A DNA stretch of 42,915 bases. It comes from an uncultured Candidatus Marinamargulisbacteria bacterium (GTDB lineage Bacteria; Margulisbacteria; Marinamargulisbacteria; UBA817; CACECR01). The position numbers were made by a program, and so were the translations under genes. The stretch is from contig CACECR010000007.1 in the NCBI GenBank assembly GCA_902558105.1, forward strand, positions 1-42,915. Reading direction: 5' to 3'. Under the pieces are notes generated by a model. That model saw nothing but the letters and a program-made list of their open reading frames with translations, was not told the DNA's origin and made no database searches. Below, in pieces: positions 1 through 7,910 of this stretch (position 1 is its first letter; every line of letters starts with the position of its first letter).

Positions 1-2
1 TT

Positions 3-935
3 ATTGGGTTTAGCGGATCGCACACATGGTTAATTAATGATAAAACAACGCTTCAATCAGCTGGGCGGTTTGACAGACAAATTTTAACTGACACCAATTC
101 AGATTCACGAATTTATAACTTCACATTAAGTCCTACAGTTTTACTAACTTATCAGTACACTCCAAAAATATCAGTATACACATCAACGGGTGTTAGTTAT
201 AAAGCGGCTGATCTATATACTGAGAAGCATCACCTTAATCGTCAATTAAGTTCAATTTTTACCCCATCAAACATCCAGCCCCAATCTCACAAAAACCTTT
301 CAACGGGGCTAACATATACAGAGAATGATTATTCTTTTTCAACAAATTTATATTATAGCCAAATTGATGACGTTCTTGAAACAGCCGGAACTATTCAACC
401 TGGATTTGATTTTGAATGGAGAAATATTGGTAAAGCTCAATCTGTATCAACAGAATTAATATATACAAGAACTATCACACCTTTTTTATCAATTACATCA
501 GAAACTTTATATAACTTCACGGAGCTGGAAAATTCTAGACCTGATATTGAAGCACTTCGTTATAGTAAACGATTGTTTAAAACACCTGAGTTAAATTCAC
601 GACTACAATTTGATGCAAAAAATCCACTTTATCAATTACTCGTTCAATTAGAAACTGAATATATTGGATCTATGTTTGTTCCAAAAGACAATACCGGAAA
701 TGGTCGAGCTAATGAAATTGTTAAAACTAAACCTTATATTTTAATGAATCTAAATATTAAGAAGGAATTATTCTTAAAATCACAGCAACAGTTAACGTTA
801 CTTACAGGTATAAAAAATATTTTTGATTATACGCAAGAGGATTTTGACACATTCTCCGCAACAACTGATACTAGTTACGTTTATGCACCTTTATTTGGCC
901 GATTCATTTATGCTGGTGCCAGCATCAACTTTTAA
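3..935 (+). CDS. TonB-dependent outer-membrane receptor, C-terminal barrel part (5' end outside window)
   Basis: The reading frame is open from the left edge to the TAA at 933-935, so only about the last 310 residues are present. The protein has alternating aromatic and polar strands typical of an outer-membrane beta-barrel. It ends in a strand closing with Ser-Ile-Asn-Phe; the terminal Phe is the usual BAM recognition residue. The late part has the spacing of TonB-dependent receptors: 'LMNLN' followed by 'KNIFDY' and a final gap-closing strand. The plug domain and TonB box lie outside the window, so the ligand cannot be inferred. An internal TTG at 573 is not the start, because coding sequence continues upstream. 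The stop codon overlaps the ATG of xseA (TAATG), so the two are probably co-transcribed. Confidence 0.75.
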   Translation: MGFSGSHTWLINDKTTLQSAGRFDRQILTDTNSDSRIYNFTLSPTVLLTYQYTPKISVYTSTGVSYKAADLYTEKHHLNRQLSSIFTPSNIQPQSHKNLSTGLTYTENDYSFSTNLYYSQIDDVLETAGTIQPGFDFEWRNIGKAQSVSTELIYTRTITPFLSITSETLYNFTELENSRPDIEALRYSKRLFKTPELNSRLQFDAKNPLYQLLVQLETEYIGSMFVPKDNTGNGRANEIVKTKPYILMNLNIKKELFLKSQQQLTLLTGIKNIFDYTQEDFDTFSATTDTSYVYAPLFGRFIYAGASINF

Positions 936-2074
936 TGACTGAGTCACTTCCCGTTCTATCGGTTAGTGATTATAATCAGTATTTCAAGACACTGATTGAC
1001 TACGACCCTCTTCTTCAAAACTGTCGAATTGAAGGAGAGGTATCTTCGTTTAAGTACTATAAAAATGGACAACAGGTTTACTTTACTATTACGGATGGAA
1101 TTAGCTTACTCAATTGTGTTATTTACAATGCTCATCAAAAAAAGCTAGAACACTTATTAGTGATTGGAAAATCAATAACCATTCATGGAAAATGTAATTT
1201 TTTTAAACAAAAAGGATCTATTATTTTCCAGGCTTCTTATGCGTTTGAATCAGGTCTTGGTACGCAACAACTGGCCTTTGAAGAATTAAAAAAAAGATTG
1301 GCTGCAGATGGTATATTTGATTTAAGCATTAAGAAGCCCATTCCTCCTTATCCAGAAAAAATACATTTAATCACTTCACCTAAATCCGCTGCTGAGGCTG
1401 ATATTTTAACCTGTTTTAAAAAGTTAACCCCACATATTAATGTCACCATTATTCCTAGTACGATGCAAGGTGAAAGAGCCCCCTTTGAAATTTGCAGTGC
1501 ATTAGATATATCGGCATCATTAGACCCAGATTTATGTCTTATTAGTCGTGGCGGAGGTAGTGCTGAAGATTTATCATCATTCAATGATGAGCGAATTGTG
1601 AGACATATATTTAACTACCCTCATCCAATTATCACAGCCATCGGTCATGACATTGATACAACCTTATCTGACTTTTCAGCTGATTGTAGTTACCCGACTC
1701 CTACGGCGGCGGCTAAAGCAATATCAGAACCTATCAATAATTTAAAGCAAACGCTTCAACATCGCTTTTCTCAGTCCTTCACTCAATTAACTAACCAATT
1801 AGAGAAGTACAAAGACTATTGTGTTACTTGGAAGCAATCCTCAAAGCGACATATAAACCACCAGCTAAGTGTTCAAGAAACTGAAATCTTGCACCTAATT
1901 CAAAGACTTGAAAGTAATAACCCATTACTTCGACTCAAGCAAGGATATAGCATTACTCGGCACAAAACGAAGGTTATTAAAACCTGTGAAAACATGTCGC
2001 TTAATGATACAATCAATACACAACTGTCCGATGGCACACTCACAAGTGTAATAACTAATATATCCAAACAATGA
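935..2074 (+). CDS. xseA: Exodeoxyribonuclease VII large subunit
   Basis: Catalytic large subunit of exonuclease VII, which degrades single-stranded DNA into oligonucleotides in both directions together with XseB. The N-terminal about 100 residues are the OB-fold ssDNA-binding domain (VSDYNQYFKTLID, then FTITDG). The catalytic domain follows, with the family signatures ITSPKSAAEADI, LISRGGGSAEDL and AIGHDIDTTLSDFSAD followed by PTPTAAA. The C-terminal part is a predicted coiled coil, as expected for the XseB-binding arm. At 379 residues it is shorter than the E. coli enzyme (456), mainly in that coiled coil. It overlaps the receptor stop upstream by one base and xseB downstream by four bases (ATGA), which suggests translational coupling. 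Confidence 0.95.
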   Translation: MTESLPVLSVSDYNQYFKTLIDYDPLLQNCRIEGEVSSFKYYKNGQQVYFTITDGISLLNCVIYNAHQKKLEHLLVIGKSITIHGKCNFFKQKGSIIFQASYAFESGLGTQQLAFEELKKRLAADGIFDLSIKKPIPPYPEKIHLITSPKSAAEADILTCFKKLTPHINVTIIPSTMQGERAPFEICSALDISASLDPDLCLISRGGGSAEDLSSFNDERIVRHIFNYPHPIITAIGHDIDTTLSDFSADCSYPTPTAAAKAISEPINNLKQTLQHRFSQSFTQLTNQLEKYKDYCVTWKQSSKRHINHQLSVQETEILHLIQRLESNNPLLRLKQGYSITRHKTKVIKTCENMSLNDTINTQLSDGTLTSVITNISKQ

Positions 2075-2253
2075 CCTTAAAAGAGAATATACATACCTTA
2101 GAAACTTACTTAGACAAACTTGAATCCGAATCATTAGATATCAATGATGCCGTCACACTTTATAGCAAAGGTGTAAAATTAGCGGATAAAACTCTTAAAA
2201 TATTAGAAAAATCAAAATTAAAAGTAGAGAGATTGGAGTCTTTAAACGAATGA
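2071..2253 (+). CDS. xseB: Exodeoxyribonuclease VII small subunit
   Basis: A 60-residue, mostly helical protein with the XseB pattern: a leading helix (LETYLDKLESESLDINDAV), then LYSKGVKLADKTLKILEKSK. Several copies of the small subunit bind the coiled coil of XseA and are needed for nuclease activity. It starts in the ATGA overlapping the xseA stop and ends in an ATGA overlap with ispA. The order xseA-xseB-ispA-dxs is widely conserved, which supports the call despite the short length. Confidence 0.92.
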   Translation: MTLKENIHTLETYLDKLESESLDINDAVTLYSKGVKLADKTLKILEKSKLKVERLESLNE

Positions 2254-3143
2254 CATTTCAAAAATTTTCAGACACTTACATCCCATTAGTTGATCGTTAC
2301 ATAACGTCACAACTTACTCACAATTTTTCAGATAACCGGCACACACTCGAACAAGCGATTTTATACTCGGCGACTAATCCTGCTAAACGCATCCGACCAT
2401 TATTATGTATTGCAACAGCCGAACTTGTAACCATTCCAGTTGAGCATATCATACCACTTGCTGCCGCGTTCGAAATGATGCATGCTTACTCATTAATACA
2501 TGATGATTTACCAGCTATGGATAACGATGATTTAAGACGAGGCTTACCAACCTGCCATATTAAGTACGGTGAAGATATTGCAATTTTAGCGGGAGACTGT
2601 TTAAACACGTATTGTTTCGAAATGTTATCAACGGAACTTCCGAAATATTTTGAAGCTCGTAATGTTTTGTCATGTATTCAAAAATTTGCTAATTCCTGTG
2701 GTATTCATGGTATGGCTGGTGGACAAGCTTTAGATCTTCTTAATCACTCCAAAAATAATAATTTAATAGAATTAGAAACAACGCATAGCTTAAAAACAGG
2801 TGCCATCATTCATTCCTGTTTTTTACTTCCATCTTTGTTATCGACAACTGCCCACAAGCAAACTCATACATTATCAGAAATAGGAAAAAAAGTTGGTCTA
2901 TTATTTCAAATTATTGATGATATTTTAGATGTCAAAAGTGATACTGAAACGCTTGGCAAAACAGCGGGAAAAGATGAGGAACAAGATAAATGTACCTATG
3001 TCTCCTATTGGGGCCTTGAAAAAGCCGAATTAATTGCGAAAGAAACCTATGAGGATATCTTAACTCAAATAAATGATATCGACTCATCCAAAAAACAAGA
3101 GCTAGTTAACATCATTGATTTTATTTATCAAAGACAGCATTAA
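2250..3143 (+). CDS. ispA: Polyprenyl (farnesyl/geranyl) diphosphate synthase
   Basis: Short-chain trans-prenyltransferase that condenses isopentenyl diphosphate with allylic diphosphates to make farnesyl diphosphate for quinone and undecaprenyl lipid synthesis. The first Asp-rich motif is HDDLPAMDNDD (Asp85, Asp86, Asp91) and the second is QIIDDILD (Asp223, Asp224, Asp227). The substrate-binding KRIRP lies at about 46-50, and GKTAGKDE follows the second motif. The length of 297 is normal for IspA. The two residues before the first Asp motif are Ile and His, and aromatic residues lie upstream, which fits a short product, but product length is an inference. It is coupled to xseB and followed 42 bp later by dxs, the first enzyme of the MEP pathway. 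Confidence 0.93.
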   Translation: MTFQKFSDTYIPLVDRYITSQLTHNFSDNRHTLEQAILYSATNPAKRIRPLLCIATAELVTIPVEHIIPLAAAFEMMHAYSLIHDDLPAMDNDDLRRGLPTCHIKYGEDIAILAGDCLNTYCFEMLSTELPKYFEARNVLSCIQKFANSCGIHGMAGGQALDLLNHSKNNNLIELETTHSLKTGAIIHSCFLLPSLLSTTAHKQTHTLSEIGKKVGLLFQIIDDILDVKSDTETLGKTAGKDEEQDKCTYVSYWGLEKAELIAKETYEDILTQINDIDSSKKQELVNIIDFIYQRQH

Positions 3144-3167
3144 GAATGGTCGAAGTTAAGGTGAATG

Positions 3168-3176
3168 TGATATGAT
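3168..3176 (+). promoter_or_regulatory. Extended -10 promoter candidate for dxs
   Basis: TGA directly followed by TATGAT forms an extended -10 box whose hexamer differs from TATAAT at one position. The ATG of dxs begins 10 bases after the box, so the predicted transcript starts only a few bases before the codon. No Shine-Dalgarno sequence is visible in the gap and no good -35 was found. dxs may therefore be transcribed on its own as well as from the upstream operon. Confidence 0.45.
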
Positions 3177-3185
3177 AACCATATT

Positions 3186-5081
3186 ATGAAACCAACCACG
3201 TTATTAGATCATAAAAATTTTCCTAATGACTTAAAAGATCTTAGTAAAAGTGAACTCGAAACTCTGGCATCAGAAATTCGTCATCGACTACTTGAAGTGA
3301 GTGATAGCATCGGGGGTCATTTAGCTTCAAACTTAGGGGTTGTTGAAATTACATTAGCGCTACATGCTCTTTTTGATAGCCCGAAAGACAAATTTGTTTT
3401 TGATGTGTCACATCAATGCTATGTACATAAAATGTTAACGGGTCGCTTAGATGGCATATTTACACTCAAACAATATGGTGGCTTATCTGGTTTTGCTAAA
3501 ATTTCTGAAAGTGATCATGATGCCTTTGGTGCGGGACATGCTTCAACATCAATATCGGCGGCATTAGGTATGGCGGAAGCACGTGATATTTTAGGTGACG
3601 ATTTTTATTCTATAGCCATTATTGGAGATTCCTCATTATCTGGTGGTATGGCGTACGAAGCGATTAATAATATTGCTCGGATGAAGAAAAACTTCATTTG
3701 TATTTTAAATGATAACGAAATGGGCATTTCCCCATCTGTAGGTGGAATGAGTGAGTACATTAACTCAATCCGAACCAACCTACTCTATAACAAAGTTCGC
3801 CGTAAAACTGAGCGAATTATGTCTAAAATTCCTAAAATTGGAGTTCCATTAACTCGTAAAGTGGATAAGATTGTTGATCGATTGAGAAATACCTTAGTTG
3901 AAACTAAACATGGCGTCATGTTTGAAGAATTTGGATTCAAATATTTAGGCCCACTTGATGGCCATAACATTTCAGTTGTGATGGCAGCGCTACGATTTGC
4001 AAAGTCTTATGATGGCCCTATTTTACTACACTTTATTACAAAAAAAGGAAAAGGACTCGAAGCGGCCGAAGCAGATCCGATCAAATATCATGGAACCTCA
4101 CCAAAGCCAAAAGAATCGACTCCTAAATCTAAAAAACAGCCCAGTTTTAGTCAGATCTTTGGAGAAGCGTCTGCCAAGCTTTGTCGTGAACGAGCTGATG
4201 TCTGTATGATTACACCTGCCATGAGAGAAGGTAGTGGCCTGGTAGAATTTGAAAAAGAATTTCCAGATCGTTACTTTGATGTTGGTATTGCAGAAGAGCA
4301 TGCGGTTACGTTTGCGGCCGGTCAAGCACGTGTTGGGTTACGCCCTATCCTAGCGATCTATTCAACATTTTTACAGCGTGGATTCGATCAACTGATCCAT
4401 GATGTATGTTTGCAAAAACTACCGGTTGTTTTCGCACTAGACCGAGCTGGAATTGTTGGTGCAGATGGGCCAACACATCATGGTGTCTTTGATATCGCCT
4501 ATCAACTATTAATTCCAAACTTAATTGTTATGGCACCCAAAGACGGAAAAGAATTACAAGATATGCTACCTTGGAGTGTCAACCAGGACTTACCCGTGAG
4601 TATTCGATACCCTAGAGGTGGTGCTCATGCTTTAGATGGGTCCATCCACTCTCACATTGAATTAGGCAAATCAGAAATAATGTTCAAATCGGAAAATACA
4701 TCTTCTTATGACGTTTGTATTTTTGCATTGGGAACAATGGCTTGGGATGCCTATACGATTGCTCAAAATTTAGTTAAAGACAATATATCAGTTGCGGTAG
4801 TTAATCTACGCTTTGCTAAGCCACTCGATGAAGAAACCGTGCTTCAGTATGCCAAATTGTCTAAGCAGGTTGTAATTATGGAAGAAGGGTGTGAAACAGG
4901 TGGAATTAACTCAACGATTATTCAACTACTAGTGAAAAATTTAAATACACTTCCTAGAATACAAACATTTGCAATTCCTGATGAATTTGTTGAGCATGGT
5001 AGTGTTGATAAGCTAAAGTCTGATATTGGCCTACTTCCAGATCAAATGGAAGCAAGTATTAAAACCAAAGTATTAGCTTAA
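3186..5081 (+). CDS. dxs: 1-deoxy-D-xylulose-5-phosphate synthase
   Basis: Thiamine-diphosphate enzyme that condenses pyruvate and glyceraldehyde 3-phosphate, the first step of the MEP isoprenoid pathway. At 631 residues it is full length. Visible motifs are FGAGHASTSISAALG near 113-127, the diphosphate/Mg motif (Gly147-Asp148-Ser149 to Asn175-Asp176-Asn177), LGPLDGH at 254-260, and GIAEEHAVTFAAG with catalytic Glu370. RAGIVGADGPTHHG lies in the pyrimidine domain. The usual GDG of the thiamine motif is GDS here. A transketolase C-terminal domain completes the protein. It sits downstream of ispA, so both ends of the isoprenoid route are adjacent, and converges on the gene ending at 5101 with only 19 bp between. 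Confidence 0.96.
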   Translation: MKPTTLLDHKNFPNDLKDLSKSELETLASEIRHRLLEVSDSIGGHLASNLGVVEITLALHALFDSPKDKFVFDVSHQCYVHKMLTGRLDGIFTLKQYGGLSGFAKISESDHDAFGAGHASTSISAALGMAEARDILGDDFYSIAIIGDSSLSGGMAYEAINNIARMKKNFICILNDNEMGISPSVGGMSEYINSIRTNLLYNKVRRKTERIMSKIPKIGVPLTRKVDKIVDRLRNTLVETKHGVMFEEFGFKYLGPLDGHNISVVMAALRFAKSYDGPILLHFITKKGKGLEAAEADPIKYHGTSPKPKESTPKSKKQPSFSQIFGEASAKLCRERADVCMITPAMREGSGLVEFEKEFPDRYFDVGIAEEHAVTFAAGQARVGLRPILAIYSTFLQRGFDQLIHDVCLQKLPVVFALDRAGIVGADGPTHHGVFDIAYQLLIPNLIVMAPKDGKELQDMLPWSVNQDLPVSIRYPRGGAHALDGSIHSHIELGKSEIMFKSENTSSYDVCIFALGTMAWDAYTIAQNLVKDNISVAVVNLRFAKPLDEETVLQYAKLSKQVVIMEEGCETGGINSTIIQLLVKNLNTLPRIQTFAIPDEFVEHGSVDKLKSDIGLLPDQMEASIKTKVLA

Positions 5082-5100
5082 GTATTAACCATATCCTGTG

Positions 5101-7047
5101 TTACCCCCCACCTGAATGACCTAAAATGCGTTGATTACTTGATGACTGTGCCTTAATGTTATTTAAAACTACTTCAGCAAACTCCTTAGAAGAAGTATTT
5201 TGAAGAAATTGGATAAAACTCTGATCTGTCGATAACTCTCCATTATCAGTATTATTGTAAGTAATGTTAATCATTGCTTTTAACACTATCTCGCTAACTT
5301 TTGGATTGTTTGACATAGCTAATGCTGTTAAATCTTTTAATTGAACCATTCTATAAGAATCCTGAAAGCTTAATTTAGCTATAAGATTATCAGAAATTGC
5401 AGAAATGGTATCATTACTTTCATCTAATACTCCACAAAAAGCATCGTTCTCCAACAACCATATCGTAACTTCCTTCGAACACTTAAACGTTATATTCTGA
5501 AAAGCATTTAATAGGTTTTCTTTAAATTCTGAGTTAGGTTTAGAACTTAACGCTTGTATTAATGGTTCGTATGGAATCTTAGCTCTTTCCAAATTAGTGG
5601 CACTACTTAATAAATTATTTAATACAGCTAAAGCCGTTTCATTTCCGACACTAATTTCTTTACCTAATTGAGTCATTAATGTTTTATCTTTCAAAAGTAT
5701 CTCGGCTTCTGTTGCAGAAAACTTAAACATTATACTCTGAAAAGCAAGTAATAAATCTGGTTTTAATTCTGGTTTGGGTGTAGAGCTTAACGCTTGTATT
5801 AATGTTGTGTATGGAATTTCAGCTCCTTCCAAATTAGTGGCTCTACTTAATAAACTTCTTAATACCGATAAAGCCGTTTCATTTCCGCCACTAATTTCTT
5901 TACCTAATTGAGTCATTAAAGTTTTATCTTTCAAAAGTATCTCGGCTTTTTCTGGAGAATAATTGGCACTGATTATTTTTAACAGTTCAATACCGGCCTC
6001 TCTAATATGTGCTTCTAGTGAATTTAAACAATCCTTAATTATTTTGTCATGATGATGAGAATCTAATGGTTCAGATAATTCCACCGACTTTTCTAATATA
6101 GCAAGGCCTAATGCTACATTAGTTGTATCCTTATCAAACTGGACTATACCTTCAGAAAGCCTAGCAACCTGAGAACCAGCTTTTTCTTCAGAGCCTAAAC
6201 CATACCCATCTAAATAGGCTCTATACTTAACAAACTTTTCTAATGATTTGGAACTACTATCATTAGTAATACTTTCAATATTTTTTATCTTAGCAAACAT
6301 GTCTTTTTGAGTTTGCCCACCTGCTTTCTTTGAGGCCTTACGTTTATCTTCAATTTCTACTAACTGCTTCTTTAAATCTTTATCGCTAATTTGCTCAATG
6401 GCTTGATGTATATAATGAGTCCTAAATCCATCGTCATTCTTAAACTTTTTAAATTCTGTTCGTGTGTCAGTACAAGAATCATTATGTTGACTATAAAACG
6501 ATCCAAACTCGACACCGATGGCAATCGCTAATGTTGCACAATTTCCTGTTAATGTCTGACTCCTACGATCATCTAGTAATTCACTTTTTGTTGTACCATC
6601 ATAAGAGGACGCCATATCAAAGTCACTCATTTGCTTTAATAAATCGGTCTTTTTAATGTCTTTTTCTTGATACTGATGTTTATCATCACCATCTACATTT
6701 CGAAATCCTTTATTTACAACAGTCATCATCAACATTTTGTCTTTCATGTAAAAAACTTTTGCATAGCGGTGCATCTTGAATGAATCACTACCTGTTACAA
6801 CCAAAAATCGTTTCGGGTTCTCACTTAGAAAACTTGTAAATCTTGATATTTCTGGATTAGGTTTTTCTAATTCATTTTTTAGCTCTAAACTTTTATTTAA
6901 CGACTCTTGAACAGTTGGCTTACCGACAGACTTTTTAGCCGCTACCTGTAAAAACTCTTTTTCGTACTCCTTGATATTTGTTTGGGCACTAGATAAGTGC
7001 CGCAAACCCAAAACAGCATGAACATTACTAAGATCAGCATTTCTCAT
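5101..7047 (-). CDS. Unrecognised protein with two 80-residue helical repeats; possible host-interacting protein
   Basis: I do not recognise a family for this 648-residue protein. Residues 1-165 are mixed. A TGNCATLAIAIG stretch around Cys170 faintly resembles the active-site helix of papain-fold enzymes, but no convincing partner His/Asp motif is seen. From about 310 to the end it is strongly helical, like an alpha-solenoid. Residues 368-447 and 448-527 are near-identical repeats, each beginning AEILLKDKTLMTQLGKEIS, and a weaker third copy may follow. There is no signal peptide or membrane segment. It lies 35 bp downstream of panC on the same strand, separating panC from dxs. It has no clear Shine-Dalgarno site, but a GATAAA box (7054-7059) sits 6 bases before the ATG. 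The recent internal duplication and lack of relatives suggest an accessory gene inserted into a housekeeping region. Confidence 0.75.
   Translation of the reverse strand: MRNADLSNVHAVLGLRHLSSAQTNIKEYEKEFLQVAAKKSVGKPTVQESLNKSLELKNELEKPNPEISRFTSFLSENPKRFLVVTGSDSFKMHRYAKVFYMKDKMLMMTVVNKGFRNVDGDDKHQYQEKDIKKTDLLKQMSDFDMASSYDGTTKSELLDDRRSQTLTGNCATLAIAIGVEFGSFYSQHNDSCTDTRTEFKKFKNDDGFRTHYIHQAIEQISDKDLKKQLVEIEDKRKASKKAGGQTQKDMFAKIKNIESITNDSSSKSLEKFVKYRAYLDGYGLGSEEKAGSQVARLSEGIVQFDKDTTNVALGLAILEKSVELSEPLDSHHHDKIIKDCLNSLEAHIREAGIELLKIISANYSPEKAEILLKDKTLMTQLGKEISGGNETALSVLRSLLSRATNLEGAEIPYTTLIQALSSTPKPELKPDLLLAFQSIMFKFSATEAEILLKDKTLMTQLGKEISVGNETALAVLNNLLSSATNLERAKIPYEPLIQALSSKPNSEFKENLLNAFQNITFKCSKEVTIWLLENDAFCGVLDESNDTISAISDNLIAKLSFQDSYRMVQLKDLTALAMSNNPKVSEIVLKAMINITYNNTDNGELSTDQSFIQFLQNTSSKEFAEVVLNNIKAQSSSNQRILGHSGGG
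5467..5946 (-). repeat. Two tandem 240-bp repeats inside the unrecognised gene
   Basis: The blocks 5707-5946 and 5467-5706 are offset by exactly 240 bp and keep long identical stretches; compare the lines around 5641-5700 and 5881-5940. They encode 80-residue helical units. The high nucleotide identity points to a recent in-frame duplication. Confidence 0.9.
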
Positions 7048-7082
7048 GCCAATTTTATCGATAAAAAAGAATAACTTTAAGC

Positions 7083-7910
7083 TTAAATCATCAGATTATC
7101 AATTAATCGTGTCTGTCCACACCATGCCGCTACACATAGACGGTCACCATTCTTACATGTCTGCTTTAACTCTAGAGTATCATGGTCTACACATTCAAGA
7201 TAATCTAGTGTTAACTGAGGGCAGTTTGATTGTAGTCTAGATCTTATAACACTAATGTCGTTAATACCCTCTGATAGCTCTTTTTTAGCGGTTAATAACG
7301 CTTGGTATAATGTAGCGGCATTATGTCGTTCTTTTGACGATAAATAACGATTTCTCGAGCTCATGGCAAGTCCATCCGTCTCACGAACAATTGGACAACC
7401 ACTAATCGTCACCGGAATCATCAAGTCTGACACCATTTTTTTAAGTATAATTAATTGCTGAAAATCTTTTTCACCAAAGATGGCCGTCGTTGCTTTACTC
7501 AGTATCAGTAATCTATAAACCACTGTACAAACACCATCAAAAAAATGAGGACGACTCACCCCACATAACACTTTACTTAAACTGTCTGGAACTGTAATCC
7601 CAATCGCATTTTCAACCCCTTCAGGATAAATACCCCTCTCTTTTGGAATCCACACACAGTCCACACCCTCGTCTTCACATTTTTTTAAATCAGCGTCTAA
7701 TGTTCTTGGATACTGATCAAAATCTTCGTTCGGGCCAAACTGCTTTGGATTAACAAAGATACTTACTAAACTACGGCCCCTATGTTTTTTAGCTTCTTGA
7801 ATTAATGATAGATGTCCATCATGAAGAGCTCCCATTGTTGGAACTAGACTAACTTCTAACTGATTATTTCTCCAGTTAGTTAACTCTTCACGTGTTTCAC
7901 AGATGATCAT
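7083..7910 (-). CDS. panC: Pantothenate synthetase (pantoate-beta-alanine ligase)
   Basis: ATP-dependent condensation of pantoate with beta-alanine to make pantothenate for coenzyme A. The HIGH-like motif is in PTMGALHDGHLSLI (HDGH). Further family motifs are FVNPKQFGPNEDFDQYPRTL, FGEKDFQQL and RETDGLAMSSRNRYLS. The length of 275 is typical. The start ATG overlaps the topA stop (ATGA), so topA and panC are coupled. panB and panD are not in the window. Confidence 0.96.
   Translation of the reverse strand: MIICETREELTNWRNNQLEVSLVPTMGALHDGHLSLIQEAKKHRGRSLVSIFVNPKQFGPNEDFDQYPRTLDADLKKCEDEGVDCVWIPKERGIYPEGVENAIGITVPDSLSKVLCGVSRPHFFDGVCTVVYRLLILSKATTAIFGEKDFQQLIILKKMVSDLMIPVTISGCPIVRETDGLAMSSRNRYLSSKERHNAATLYQALLTAKKELSEGINDISVIRSRLQSNCPQLTLDYLECVDHDTLELKQTCKNGDRLCVAAWCGQTRLIDNLMI

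Noticed and set aside
5660-5700. Mobile-element or CRISPR repeat suggested by recurring identical lines at 240-bp spacing
   Set aside because: Only two copies exist, both inside one reading frame and without spacers, so they are an internal gene duplication.
6520-6560. Papain-like active site around Cys170 of the 648-residue protein
   Set aside because: Only a GNC tripeptide and a hydrophobic helix support it; no matching His or Asp block was found, so it is mentioned but not called.
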